Below, piece after piece: positions 54,781-63,637 of a DNA stretch of 64,000 bases (positions are counted from its first letter, which is position 1; every line of letters begins with the position of its first letter). Under the pieces are notes generated by a model. The model worked only from the letters and a program-made list of their open reading frames with translations, was not told the DNA's origin and made no database searches. The translations under genes and the position numbers were made by a program. Origin of the DNA: Bog-473 sp963701955 (GTDB lineage Bacteria; Actinomycetota; Acidimicrobiia; Acidimicrobiales; RAAP-2); the NCBI GenBank assembly GCA_963701955.1, contig OY969694.1:2418001-2482000 (forward strand), written 5' to 3'.

Positions 54781-57126
54781 TCAGCCGGACGCGGCAGCGC
54801 TCTCCATGAGGGCGACGAGCTCGGCGGGACCGAGCGGTTGCGAGCGGATCTCGACCCCGAGGGGTCGGAGTGCGTCCGCCACGGCGTTGATGACCGCCGG
54901 AGGGGCGGCGATGGCACCGCCCTCACCGAGTCCCTTGTGTCCCCCCGGATTGCTCGGTGCGGGCGTCTCAATGTGCGCGTACTCGATCTCGGGCACTTCG
55001 GCCGTCGTCGGGAGGAGGTAGTCGACGAAGGTGGTGGCGAGGGGGTTCCCGGCATCGTCGTACTTGAGGTGCTCGTAGAGCACACCACCGATGCCCTGCA
55101 CGACGCCGCCGGCGATCTGGCCCTCGACCACGTTCGGGTTGATCATCACCCCGCAGTCCTCGCTCACCACGTACCGCTGGATCTCGACGGCGCCGGTGGC
55201 ACGGTCGACCTCGACGACACACATGTGACAGGCGTTCGACCACGTGGTGAAGGTCTTGGGGCTGAACCGGTGCTGCGCCTCGAGCCCGGGTGGGACGCCC
55301 TCGGGCAGCGTCCCGGGCTGGGTGTACGCCAGGGCCGCCACCTCGGAGAGGTCCATGCCCCGGGTCGGCGTCCCGACGACCTGCACGCGCCCGCCGACGA
55401 ACTCGAGATCCTCGGTCGAGGCCTCCAGCTGCTTGGCCACGATGGCGGCCATGCGCGTCCGCAGCTCTTCGCAGGCCATGCGCGCCGCGGTCATCACGAT
55501 CATGTTGCGGCTGCCACCGGTCCCCGGGCCCAGCGGCGTCGCCGAGGTGTCGCCGCCTTGGATCACCCGCACGTCCTCCATGTCGACCCCGAGGTCGTCG
55601 GCGACCACCTGGGCGATGGTGGTCTCGTAGCTCTGACCGTGGCTCGCCGAGGAGGCGTAGACGTCGACTCGCCCGTTGCGCCCGATGCGCACGGTCGCCG
55701 CGTCGGTGCTCATCCAGCCGAAGGCCATGGCCGTGGGCTCGACCAGCAGGCTCATGCCGATTCCCACCAGGCGGCCCTCGGCCCGCCACGCCTTCTGCTT
55801 CTCCCGGAGGTCGTCGTAGCCGATCACCTCGGCGGCCTGCTCGAGGGTCTCGGCCGCGGTCATCTGGTCGAAGGGGACGCCCGTGGCCATGGTGTAGGGC
55901 AGCTCCTCGGCGTGGATGACGTTGCGCCGCCGGAACTCGAGCGGGTCGAGGCCGAGCCGGGCCGCCACGCAGTCCATCATCTGCTCGCGCGCCACGGTCT
56001 CGTACATCCATGGGCCGCGGTAGGAGCCCCGACCCATCGTGTTGGTGTAGACGGCCTGAGATCCCCCCGCGTAGGCCGGCACCCGGTAGGGCCCCGGAAA
56101 GATCATGGTGCCGAGGATGGCCGCGCTGGCGTGCGCCGCCGGATAGGCGCCCACGCTCTCGACGAGGAAGGCCTTCTCGGCCAGGATGGTCCCGGACTCG
56201 TCGGTGGCCACGGTGACGATCGCCATGTCCTCGCGCGGATGGTCGTCGGCCATGAGGTTCTCGTGGCGGTCCTGGATCCACTTCACCGGCCGGCCCAGCT
56301 TGTAGCTGGCGAACACGGCGGCGATCTCTTCGGACCGCGGGTTCATCTTCAGCCCGAACGATCCTCCGACGTCGGGCATGATCGCCCGCACGAGCGAGTC
56401 GTCGAGGCCGAGCGCCCGTGAGAAGAAGCTGCGCGCCCCATGCGGTCCCTGGGTCGAGAGCCAGACGGTGAGATCCTGGCGGGAGGGTTCCCAGTTGGCG
56501 AGCACGCCCCTCGTCTCCATGGGCACGGTGAGGTAGCGGTGCTGACGAAACGTCTCGGTCACCACGATCGGCGCGGAGGCGATGACGGCTTCGAGATCCG
56601 GGTTCTCGGCCTGGGGTATGGAGGTGAACAGGTTCGACCCGCGCTCGGGGTGCACGAGCAGCGCACCCTCATCGAGCGCCCGGGTGAAATCGACCAGGGG
56701 CTCTGCGGGCTCGATCTCGACGAACACCGCTTCGGTGGCGTCCTCGGCCAGATAGCGGGATTCGGCAACGACCATGACGATGGGCTCACCGACGCACTTG
56801 ACGTCGCCCTCGGCCAGGATCCGCCACGGTCGCTCGTCGCCGTACTCGTCGTCGGTCCGGTAATCCTGCGCGAGCGGTGCGAGGTCCGCCGCCACGTACA
56901 CGGCGTGGACGCCGGGCATGGCGGCCGCCTCGGTGACGTCGACCGACACGATCTTCCCCCGGGCCACGTCGCTGCGGACGAAGGCGGCGTGGAGCATGTC
57001 GGGGAGCCTGATGTCGTCGATGTACTGCCCGTGCCCGGTGATGAACCGGAGGTCCTCCTTGCGCGCCACGCGTTGTCCGACGAAGCGCGCCGCCCCCGCC
57101 GTGGCCGCGACCGGCGTTGTGGTCAC
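54781..57126 (-). CDS. Xanthine-dehydrogenase/CoxL-family molybdopterin subunit
   Basis: This 781-residue protein has an aldehyde-oxidase a/b hammerhead (VARKEDLRFITGHGQYIDD) followed by the Mo-cofactor domain with TQGPHGARSFFS, GGSFGLKMNP, GRGSYRGPWMYE and the C-terminal GLGEGGAIAAPPAV with the active-site Glu. The RGSYRGPW loop differs from the CO-specific AYRCSFR, so it is not a form I CO dehydrogenase. The GTG at 57126 follows GGGGAGGTGAC with better spacing than 57129. No FAD or iron-sulfur subunit gene is adjacent. Confidence 0.85.
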   Translation of the reverse strand: MTTTPVAATAGAARFVGQRVARKEDLRFITGHGQYIDDIRLPDMLHAAFVRSDVARGKIVSVDVTEAAAMPGVHAVYVAADLAPLAQDYRTDDEYGDERPWRILAEGDVKCVGEPIVMVVAESRYLAEDATEAVFVEIEPAEPLVDFTRALDEGALLVHPERGSNLFTSIPQAENPDLEAVIASAPIVVTETFRQHRYLTVPMETRGVLANWEPSRQDLTVWLSTQGPHGARSFFSRALGLDDSLVRAIMPDVGGSFGLKMNPRSEEIAAVFASYKLGRPVKWIQDRHENLMADDHPREDMAIVTVATDESGTILAEKAFLVESVGAYPAAHASAAILGTMIFPGPYRVPAYAGGSQAVYTNTMGRGSYRGPWMYETVAREQMMDCVAARLGLDPLEFRRRNVIHAEELPYTMATGVPFDQMTAAETLEQAAEVIGYDDLREKQKAWRAEGRLVGIGMSLLVEPTAMAFGWMSTDAATVRIGRNGRVDVYASSASHGQSYETTIAQVVADDLGVDMEDVRVIQGGDTSATPLGPGTGGSRNMIVMTAARMACEELRTRMAAIVAKQLEASTEDLEFVGGRVQVVGTPTRGMDLSEVAALAYTQPGTLPEGVPPGLEAQHRFSPKTFTTWSNACHMCVVEVDRATGAVEIQRYVVSEDCGVMINPNVVEGQIAGGVVQGIGGVLYEHLKYDDAGNPLATTFVDYLLPTTAEVPEIEYAHIETPAPSNPGGHKGLGEGGAIAAPPAVINAVADALRPLGVEIRSQPLGPAELVALMESAAASG

Positions 57127-57364
57127 CACGTCACCTCCCCGCTCCGATCGGCATTTGGTTCCGTGCCCGGTCCCGGGCCGAGAGCCACAGGTGGCGATGG
57201 AACACGGTGCCACGCTACCTGACCAGGGCAAGGTGGCCACCGGAGCTCGGACCGAGGCCCCGACACCCTGGAGAAACCACACCCGGGACAATTTCCCGAC
57301 AACCCTGGGAGGAGACGGCCCGGGCACTCTTCGGACGGGTGCCGGCTCTGCCGATGCCCACCTG

Positions 57365-60067
57365 GTGAGGAACGGGGTTCTCCTGGGCGATTCATCCGTC
57401 GCGTCGTCGCTCCGCTCACGCGTCCGGGAGGTCCGGGACTCACGGACGGTGCACGCCCTCGCGCCCGTGCTCGTCGTCTCGGTGCTTGCACTGTGGTGCC
57501 TGGCCCGGCTGGACCTCGTGGCCGAAGAGCCGCTGTGGTTCCTCGTGCCCGTCTTCGTCCTCGTCTCGCTGACGTCGTGGGCGACGGGCCGTGCCTACAG
57601 GGCCGCTCCCTCACCGAGCGTGTTCCACCTCCGTGTCGGCGTGCAGGTCACGGTCGCGAGCGCCGTGACGTACCTGAGCGGTTGGGGGCCGGCGCTGGTC
57701 CTCACCTACGTCTTCATCGCCCATGACAACCTCACGGTCTCGGGAGGTCGGCACTGGCGGGCGATCCTCGTGTGGGTGGCGGCCGGACTGGCCGCCGGGC
57801 AGGCCGCCATCATGGCGGGTGTCGCGCCGAGCTTCATCCACACCCCCGGCGAGTACGGCCTCGCGGCCTTGACGGCACTGGGAACCCTGTGGTTCGTCGG
57901 GCTTCTCGGCGTCAACCGGGAGCATCTGGCCGAGCTCGAGCGATCTCTCCGGCGGTCCGAGGAACGGTTGAGCACGACGCTCGAAACGGCCAACGACGCC
58001 TACATCGAGATCGACCACAAGGGAATCGTGCAGAGCTGGAACTCCCGGGCAGAGGCGATCTTCGGCTGGAGCCGTGAGGAGGCCGTCGGCCGCGGGGGCG
58101 AGGAGATCATCCTCCCCGAAGACCAGCGCAATCCCGAAACTCAGAAGCGCAATCGGGAGGAGCTGGCCCGAAGGGGCAAGGAGCGCGTCGTCCAGCGGCA
58201 CTACGAGTTCAATGCGTTGCACCGCGACGGTCATGTGTTCCCCGCGGAATTGGCCTTCTGGCAGACCAGGGATGCGGAGGGCATTCGCTTTCACGGGTTC
58301 GTCCACGACATCAGCGAACGCAGGGCAGCCGAGACCGCCCTGCGCAACTCCCAACAGGACTTCGCCTTGCTGTTCGCGCGCCATCCTCATCCGATGTGGG
58401 TGTGGGACATCGAGACGTTGGGCTTCGTCGAGGTCAATGAAGCGGCCGTGACTCACTATGGCTACAGGCGGGACGAGTTCCTCTCCATGACGATCGACGA
58501 GATCAGGCCTCCCGAAGACACGGACCTCCTCGCGGAGCATCTGAGCGTCGCGCCCGAGGGCGTCGGCGGTCGGGGGGTGTGGAAGTTCCAGGGGTCGGGC
58601 ACCTGGAGACACCGGACCAAGGCGGGGAGGATCTTGGATGTCGAAGGTGCCTCCCACCGCCTGGTCTTCAGAGGTCGCGATTGCATCATGGTCATGGCCC
58701 AGGACGTCTCGGAACGGCAACGGCTCGAGAGTGAGCTGCGTCATCAGGCCCTCCATGATTCGCTTACCGGGCTGCCGAACCGATCGCTCCTCCTCGAGCG
58801 CGCCGACGCCTTGATGAGCGAGGCCCGAACCCAACGATCGTCGGTGATGGCCTTCTTCCTCGACGTCGACAACTTCAAGGAGGTCAACGACTCGTTCGGG
58901 CACATCGTCGGTGACGAGCTCCTCCAGTCGGTGGCGATCCGCCTCTTCGGGGCCATCGCCGAGGCGGACATGGTGGGCAGGCTGGGCGGTGACGAGTTCG
59001 TCGTCCTCGTCCCGGGCACGAGTCCCATGCGTGATTCGGAGACTCTGGCCGAGCAGTTGCTGAACGCCGTCCGCTCGACCCCCTTCTACCTCGGTGGTCG
59101 CAACGTCACGGTGACCGCCTCCATCGGGATCGCCCTCGGGAACACCCTCGAGGCGACCGATCTGTTGCGAAACGCCGATGTGGCGCTCTACCAGGCCAAG
59201 GCACGGGGGAAGAACTGCGCCGCACGGTTCTTCCCCGAGATGCAGGCGGCGGTCCACCGGCGCCTCGAAATGGCCATGGATCTCAAGCGGGCGCTCGAGG
59301 AGGAGCAGTTCGAGCTGCACTACCAGCCCGTCATGGATCTGTCGTACCGCAGCGTCCGGGGGGTCGAAGCCCTCCTTCGCTGGCACCATCCGACCCTGGG
59401 GTGGGTGTCCCCCGACCGCTTCATCCCCCTGGCCGAGGAGATCGGCATCATCGACGAGATCGGACGCTGGGTCCTCGAACGGGGCTGTCGTCAAGGCGCC
59501 GAGTGGCGGCGGGACTACCCGTGGATGTCCGTGGCCGTCAACGTCTCGGCCGTCCAACTGGCCAACGACCACTTCATCACCCAGGTCGGTGATGCACTGG
59601 CGGTGAGCGGACTCGAACCAGAAGGGCTGGTGCTCGAGATCACCGAATCCATCTTGATGGCCGACGCCAACGCCACCGTGGGCCACCTCCGGCAGTTGAA
59701 CGCCATGGGCCTCCGGATGGCCATCGACGACTTCGGCACCGGCTTCTCGTCCCTGAGCTACCTGCGGCAATTCCCCGTCGACATCCTCAAGATCGACCGC
59801 TCGTTCGTCTCCACCGTGACGACCTCCGTGCAGAGCGCGGCGTTGGTGCGCACGATGATCAAGCTGGCGGAGACACTCGGGCTCGAGGTGGTCGCCGAGG
59901 GGATCGAGACGCCCGATCAGCTCAACGCGCTCCAGGAGAAGGGTTGCCGGCTCGGACAGGGCTTCCTGTTCGGGCATGCCGTGCCGAACGAGGCGATCGG
60001 GGAGCTCTTGGACTCCCAGCCGGCCTCCCCATGGTGGCCGCCGGTCACGGTGTCGAGGTCCGGGTAG
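57365..60067 (+). CDS. Membrane PAS-PAS-GGDEF-EAL cyclic-di-GMP enzyme
   Basis: This 900-residue protein has about six N-terminal membrane helices (residues 30-180), two PAS domains (about 200-330 and 335-450), GGDEF (intact GGDEF near residue 540) and EAL (intact EAL near 668, with NVSAVQLAN, ITES and DDFGTGFSSLSYL). Both catalytic signatures are intact, so it may make and break c-di-GMP. The GTG at 57365 is chosen; the frame is open further left but with low-quality sequence. Its TAG lies next to tRNA-Glu. Confidence 0.85.
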   Translation: MRNGVLLGDSSVASSLRSRVREVRDSRTVHALAPVLVVSVLALWCLARLDLVAEEPLWFLVPVFVLVSLTSWATGRAYRAAPSPSVFHLRVGVQVTVASAVTYLSGWGPALVLTYVFIAHDNLTVSGGRHWRAILVWVAAGLAAGQAAIMAGVAPSFIHTPGEYGLAALTALGTLWFVGLLGVNREHLAELERSLRRSEERLSTTLETANDAYIEIDHKGIVQSWNSRAEAIFGWSREEAVGRGGEEIILPEDQRNPETQKRNREELARRGKERVVQRHYEFNALHRDGHVFPAELAFWQTRDAEGIRFHGFVHDISERRAAETALRNSQQDFALLFARHPHPMWVWDIETLGFVEVNEAAVTHYGYRRDEFLSMTIDEIRPPEDTDLLAEHLSVAPEGVGGRGVWKFQGSGTWRHRTKAGRILDVEGASHRLVFRGRDCIMVMAQDVSERQRLESELRHQALHDSLTGLPNRSLLLERADALMSEARTQRSSVMAFFLDVDNFKEVNDSFGHIVGDELLQSVAIRLFGAIAEADMVGRLGGDEFVVLVPGTSPMRDSETLAEQLLNAVRSTPFYLGGRNVTVTASIGIALGNTLEATDLLRNADVALYQAKARGKNCAARFFPEMQAAVHRRLEMAMDLKRALEEEQFELHYQPVMDLSYRSVRGVEALLRWHHPTLGWVSPDRFIPLAEEIGIIDEIGRWVLERGCRQGAEWRRDYPWMSVAVNVSAVQLANDHFITQVGDALAVSGLEPEGLVLEITESILMADANATVGHLRQLNAMGLRMAIDDFGTGFSSLSYLRQFPVDILKIDRSFVSTVTTSVQSAALVRTMIKLAETLGLEVVAEGIETPDQLNALQEKGCRLGQGFLFGHAVPNEAIGELLDSQPASPWWPPVTVSRSG

Positions 60068-60088
60068 CACCCCCAACGCACCCCCAAC
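60067..60088. repeat. 11-bp tandem duplication of tRNA-Glu 3' end
   Basis: GCACCCCCAAC occurs at 60067-60077 and again at 60078-60088, the second copy forming the tRNA-Glu 3' end. A short duplication at this spot may be an attachment-site scar. Confidence 0.6.
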
Positions 60089-60151
60089 GGGATTCGAACC
60101 CGTGCTGCCGCCGTGAAAGGGCGGTGTCCTCGGCCGCTAGACGATGGGGGC
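60079..60151 (-). tRNA. tRNA-Glu (TTC)
   Basis: A minus-strand cloverleaf of 73 nt: acceptor GCCCCCA, anticodon stem CCGCC/GGCGG, loop CTTTCAC (TTC) and T loop TTCGAAT. The first acceptor pair is G-T rather than G-C. It is 12.7 kb from tRNA-Asp/Phe, the other members of what is usually one cluster. Confidence 0.92.
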
Positions 60152-60195
60152 GGGACCGTGCCGACGGCATGTCGGTCGGCACGGGAGCACAGAGC

Positions 60196-61179
60196 CTAGG
60201 GCGAAATTGGCGAATGGGCGCCGACGGGGACGCCCGGAGCGGGTTCCGCGCGGGGTTCGGGCGCGGTCATCGCCTCGGGAGCGTGATACGTGCAGGTGAG
60301 GAAGGTCTGGGTCGCCCCCAGCACGAGGGCGGTCGCCCCGACGATGTGCACCTCCACCAGCAGCACGGGAAGGTGGGTGAAGTACTGGGTGTAGCCCACG
60401 GCGGCCTGGGCCACCATGACCGCGAGGAGGATGCGCCCGGCCCGCCGGACGCGCTCGGGCACGTCGCCCACGTGGAGCGCGACCACGAGGCCGAGGGTCA
60501 CACCGACGAGGAGGAGGGCCAGGCTCGAGTGGAGCTCGGCCATGTCGCGCAGCGCCACCGGGATCCGCCGCGCCACCTGCTGGCCGGTGCTGTCCCCGGC
60601 GTGGGGGCCCGCACCCGTCGTGGCCGTTCCCGCCGCGACGACGAGGCCGAGAAGGGCCAGCATCCCGTAGGCGAGTCGGATGATCGGGCGGGGCACGAGC
60701 AGGCGACCCGAGCCCGGTGAGTAGTCGCGGGTGGAGCGGTGCACCAGGACCACGGCGTCGACGAGCAGCAGCATCGATGCGACGAAGTGCACCATGACGA
60801 CGTAGGGGTTCAGCTTCGTGTAGACGACGATGCCCCCCAGCACCGCCTGGGCCAGGACGCCCGCCACCAGCCCCCCGCTCAGCCAGATCAGGTCTCGCCG
60901 CCGTGGCGAGCGCAGCAGGGAGCCGACGAAGGCGGCCGCCACGCCCACGGTGAGGACCACCGTGATGAGGCGGTTCCCGAACTCCACCAGGCCGTGGAAC
61001 TGCACCGCCGGCGTGAGATGACCCACCGAGCACGCGGGCCAGTCGCTGCAGCCCAGTCCCGAGCCGGTGAGGCGGACCGCCGCACCGGTGACCACGATGA
61101 GCGCGGTCAGGACCAGAGCGAGGACGTCGAGCCGGTGGCTCGACGAGGGGGACACGGTGGGGATCCGGCGCCGAGACAC
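60196..61179 (-). CDS. ctaA: Heme A synthase (COX15/CtaA)
   Basis: This 327-residue protein has eight membrane helices in two four-helix halves, with heme-ligand histidines in VQFHGLVEFGNR, MVHFVASM, ELHSSLALL and VEVHIVGA. The loop TGSGLGCSDWPACS has the conserved Cys pair of the actinobacterial/Bacillus type. It converts heme O to heme A for cytochrome oxidase. The GTG at 61179 (or TTG at 61188) gives the first helix at the right place. It is divergent from the heme O synthase gene. Confidence 0.9.
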   Translation of the reverse strand: MSRRRIPTVSPSSSHRLDVLALVLTALIVVTGAAVRLTGSGLGCSDWPACSVGHLTPAVQFHGLVEFGNRLITVVLTVGVAAAFVGSLLRSPRRRDLIWLSGGLVAGVLAQAVLGGIVVYTKLNPYVVMVHFVASMLLLVDAVVLVHRSTRDYSPGSGRLLVPRPIIRLAYGMLALLGLVVAAGTATTGAGPHAGDSTGQQVARRIPVALRDMAELHSSLALLLVGVTLGLVVALHVGDVPERVRRAGRILLAVMVAQAAVGYTQYFTHLPVLLVEVHIVGATALVLGATQTFLTCTYHAPEAMTAPEPRAEPAPGVPVGAHSPISP

Positions 61180-61248
61180 GCGGGTCAAGCGTACCGGGAC
61201 CTGCGGCTTGGTCCCGGGCGAGGTCCCCGTCCTAGGCTGGTGGGCCGA

Positions 61249-62184
61249 ATGTCCATTGAGGCGCCCGCCCTGCCGGATCGGCGAGCTGGGTGGTCGTGGT
61301 CGACGCTCGGGGCCTACGTCGCCCTGACCAAGCCGCGGATCATCGAGCTCTTGTTGGTCACGACGCTGCCCACCATGGTGGTGGCTCAACGCGGGCTGCC
61401 GCCGGTGTCCCTCATGGCGGCCACCCTGCTCGGGGGTGCGCTGGCCGCCGGTGGGGCGAATGCCATCAACATGGTGGTCGACCGAGACATCGACCGAGTC
61501 ATGAAGCGGACCAAGAACCGGCCGCTGGTGACGGGCGCGGTGACGCCGACCGCGGCGCTGGTGTTCGCGCTCGTCCTCGAGGTCGTCGCCTTCGTGGAGC
61601 TGTGGCTCGCCGTCAACCTGCTGTCCGCCGTCCTGGCGGTGTCGGCCACCGCGTTCTACGTCTTCGTGTACACCCTGTGGCTCAAGCGCCGCTCGTCGCA
61701 GAACATCGTCATCGGAGGCGCGGCCGGCGCCGTGCCGGTCCTGGTGGGGTGGGCTGCGGTGACCGACAGCCTGTCGTGGGCTCCGGTGGTGCTCTTCGCC
61801 ATCATCTTCATCTGGACTCCGCCTCACTTCTGGTCACTGGCCGTGCGCTACAGGGAGGACTACGCCGCGGTCGACGTGCCCATGCTGCCGGTGGTGGCCT
61901 CCATGAGACGGACCACGACCGAGATCGTGTACTACACGGTGGCGCTGGTGGCGAGCACGTTTCTGCTGGGCCCGGTGGCGCGGCTCGGGTGGATCTACAT
62001 GGTCACCGCGGCGGTGCTGGGCGCCGTGTTCCTGTGGCTGGTCACCCGGCTGTGGGGGCTGGCCCAGGCCGACCGGGCCACCGGCCGCGACGCCATGCGG
62101 GTGTTCGGGTACTCCATCACCTACCTGACGGTGCTCTTCGTGGCCATGGCGGGTGACGTACTCCTGAGCGGCCACCTTCACTAA
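61249..62184 (+). CDS. ctaB: Protoheme IX farnesyltransferase (heme O synthase)
   Basis: This 311-residue UbiA-superfamily protein has nine helices. The first Asp-rich motif is NAINMVVDRDIDRVMKRTKNRPL and the second YREDYAAVDVPM. WTPPHFWSLAVRY is diagnostic for CtaB/Cox10. It adds farnesyl to heme B. Divergent from ctaA (69 bp), the expected actinobacterial pairing. The ATG at 61249 is preferred. Confidence 0.95.
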   Translation: MSIEAPALPDRRAGWSWSTLGAYVALTKPRIIELLLVTTLPTMVVAQRGLPPVSLMAATLLGGALAAGGANAINMVVDRDIDRVMKRTKNRPLVTGAVTPTAALVFALVLEVVAFVELWLAVNLLSAVLAVSATAFYVFVYTLWLKRRSSQNIVIGGAAGAVPVLVGWAAVTDSLSWAPVVLFAIIFIWTPPHFWSLAVRYREDYAAVDVPMLPVVASMRRTTTEIVYYTVALVASTFLLGPVARLGWIYMVTAAVLGAVFLWLVTRLWGLAQADRATGRDAMRVFGYSITYLTVLFVAMAGDVLLSGHLH

Positions 62185-62196
62185 CCTCCGCGCTCG

Positions 62197-62907
62197 ATGA
62201 CGACCGCAGGACCCCCGGATCCCTCGGTGGAGCCCGTGCCCGGTTCGCCCCCTGCCGATCCCCCCGCCCAACCCGGGGCCGACCCGGTCGCGCCGCGGCG
62301 GCGCCCGGCGCGCAAGCGCTTCCTCCTTATGGGCTTCGGCATCGGGATCCTGATCGTCGTGTTCATCGGGCTGTTCACCGACATCGGCACCAACACGGGG
62401 TCCTCGGGCAATTCGGGCACCCCGAGCGCCGGGGGACAGCCACAGCCGGGCGACCCGGTCCCGGCTTTCACCGCCCGCAACATCGGTCCGCGGGGTGGCG
62501 CCACCGTCGCGGTGTCGTCGCGGGGCTCGGGCCGCGCCGGACCGACCGTGCTGCTGTTCTTCGGGAACTGGTGCCCGGCGTGCCACCAGGAGCTGCCGCC
62601 CCTGGCCGCAGCAGTGCGGAGACAGAACGCCGCCGGGGGCCCGCTGTCGCATGTCCGGGTCATCGGCGTCGACAGTGAGGACACCCTCTCGAAGGCACAC
62701 TCCTTCATTGAGAGCTCGGGCGTGACCTTCCCGGTCGCCGACGATCCGGACCTGACCATCACCGAGGGAGCGTTCTACTTCCGGGGTGACCCGCACACCG
62801 TCTTCGTGGGGGCGAACGGCAAGATCGCCAAGATCGCCTACGGCGACACGCTCACGCCGGCACAGTTCACCGCTGACGAGCAGGCGCTCATTCCCAGCGG
62901 AACGTGA
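62197..62907 (+). CDS. TlpA/ResA-like membrane-anchored thioredoxin
   Basis: This 236-residue protein has a Pro-rich cytosolic N-terminus, one membrane helix (FLLMGFGIGILIVVFIGLF) and an extracellular thioredoxin fold with active site NWCPACHQELPPL (CPAC). A conserved cis-Pro region is YFRGDPHTVFV. Probably extracytoplasmic thiol reduction for cytochrome or oxidase maturation, given the adjacent ctaB 12 bp upstream. Its end overlaps the convergent ABC permease by 20 bp. Confidence 0.85.
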   Translation: MTTAGPPDPSVEPVPGSPPADPPAQPGADPVAPRRRPARKRFLLMGFGIGILIVVFIGLFTDIGTNTGSSGNSGTPSAGGQPQPGDPVPAFTARNIGPRGGATVAVSSRGSGRAGPTVLLFFGNWCPACHQELPPLAAAVRRQNAAGGPLSHVRVIGVDSEDTLSKAHSFIESSGVTFPVADDPDLTITEGAFYFRGDPHTVFVGANGKIAKIAYGDTLTPAQFTADEQALIPSGT

Positions 62908-63637
62908 GCGCGGCGACCACCGGCGCCACTACTGCCCACACCACGAGGACCGTCACCGACTCCCAGCCGGGGGCCACCCCCTGGCCGAGCGTGGCGTGGA
63001 GCGCCGACGACAGGGCCTCGGCGGGCAGCAGCTTGGCCAGCGAGGCCAGGCCGCCGGGCAGCTTCCCGACGGGCACGATCATGCCCCCGAGCAACAACAG
63101 GATCAGGTAGAGCCCGTTGCAGGCGGCCAGGTTCACCTCGGCCCGCAGCGTCCCGGCCATGCACAACCCGATACCGGCGAAGGCGACCGAACCGAGCGCC
63201 ATCACGCCGAGCGCGGCGACCACGGCCGGCGATCCCGCCCCGCCGGGGTTCCACCCCAGCGCGAGTCCGACCGGAAGCAGGATGGCCGCCTGGAGCACCT
63301 CGACGGCCACGATCGTGATGACCTTGGCGCCGAGCAGCCGCGGCCGGCCGAGTGGCGTCGACCCCAGGCGCTTCAGCACGCCGTAGCCCCGTTCGAAACC
63401 CGTGGCGATGCCGAGTGACACCATGGAGGTCGACATCACGGCGAGCGCCAGGATCCCCGGCACGAAGAAGTCGGCCGGCGTGCTGGCGGGTGTGGACACC
63501 ACCGGGACCTTGCTGAAGAACACCAGGAACACGACCGGTATCCCGAGGGTCAGCAACAGCGTCTCCCCGCGGCGCAGCGTCATGAAGATCTCCGCGCCTG
63601 TCTGGGCGCTCAGCGGCCGCAGTGCGCCGGACCTCAC
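62888..63637 (-). CDS. ABC-2 type exporter permease
   Basis: This 249-residue protein has six membrane helices and the ABC-2 pattern: FVPGILALAVMSTSMVSLGIATGFERGYGVLKRL, then the LGGMIVPVGKLPG loop. It pairs with the ATPase gene immediately upstream, whose stop overlaps its start by 4 bp. Resembles the DrrB-type exporters of antibiotics or lipids; the substrate is unknown. Confidence 0.85.
   Translation of the reverse strand: MRSGALRPLSAQTGAEIFMTLRRGETLLLTLGIPVVFLVFFSKVPVVSTPASTPADFFVPGILALAVMSTSMVSLGIATGFERGYGVLKRLGSTPLGRPRLLGAKVITIVAVEVLQAAILLPVGLALGWNPGGAGSPAVVAALGVMALGSVAFAGIGLCMAGTLRAEVNLAACNGLYLILLLLGGMIVPVGKLPGGLASLAKLLPAEALSSALHATLGQGVAPGWESVTVLVVWAVVAPVVAALTFRWE

Noticed and set aside
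57611..60076. Long open frame on the minus strand (about 820 codons) opposite the GGDEF-EAL gene
   Set aside because: It mirrors the codon structure of the plus-strand gene and lacks any domain. GC-rich coding DNA commonly keeps an antisense frame open.
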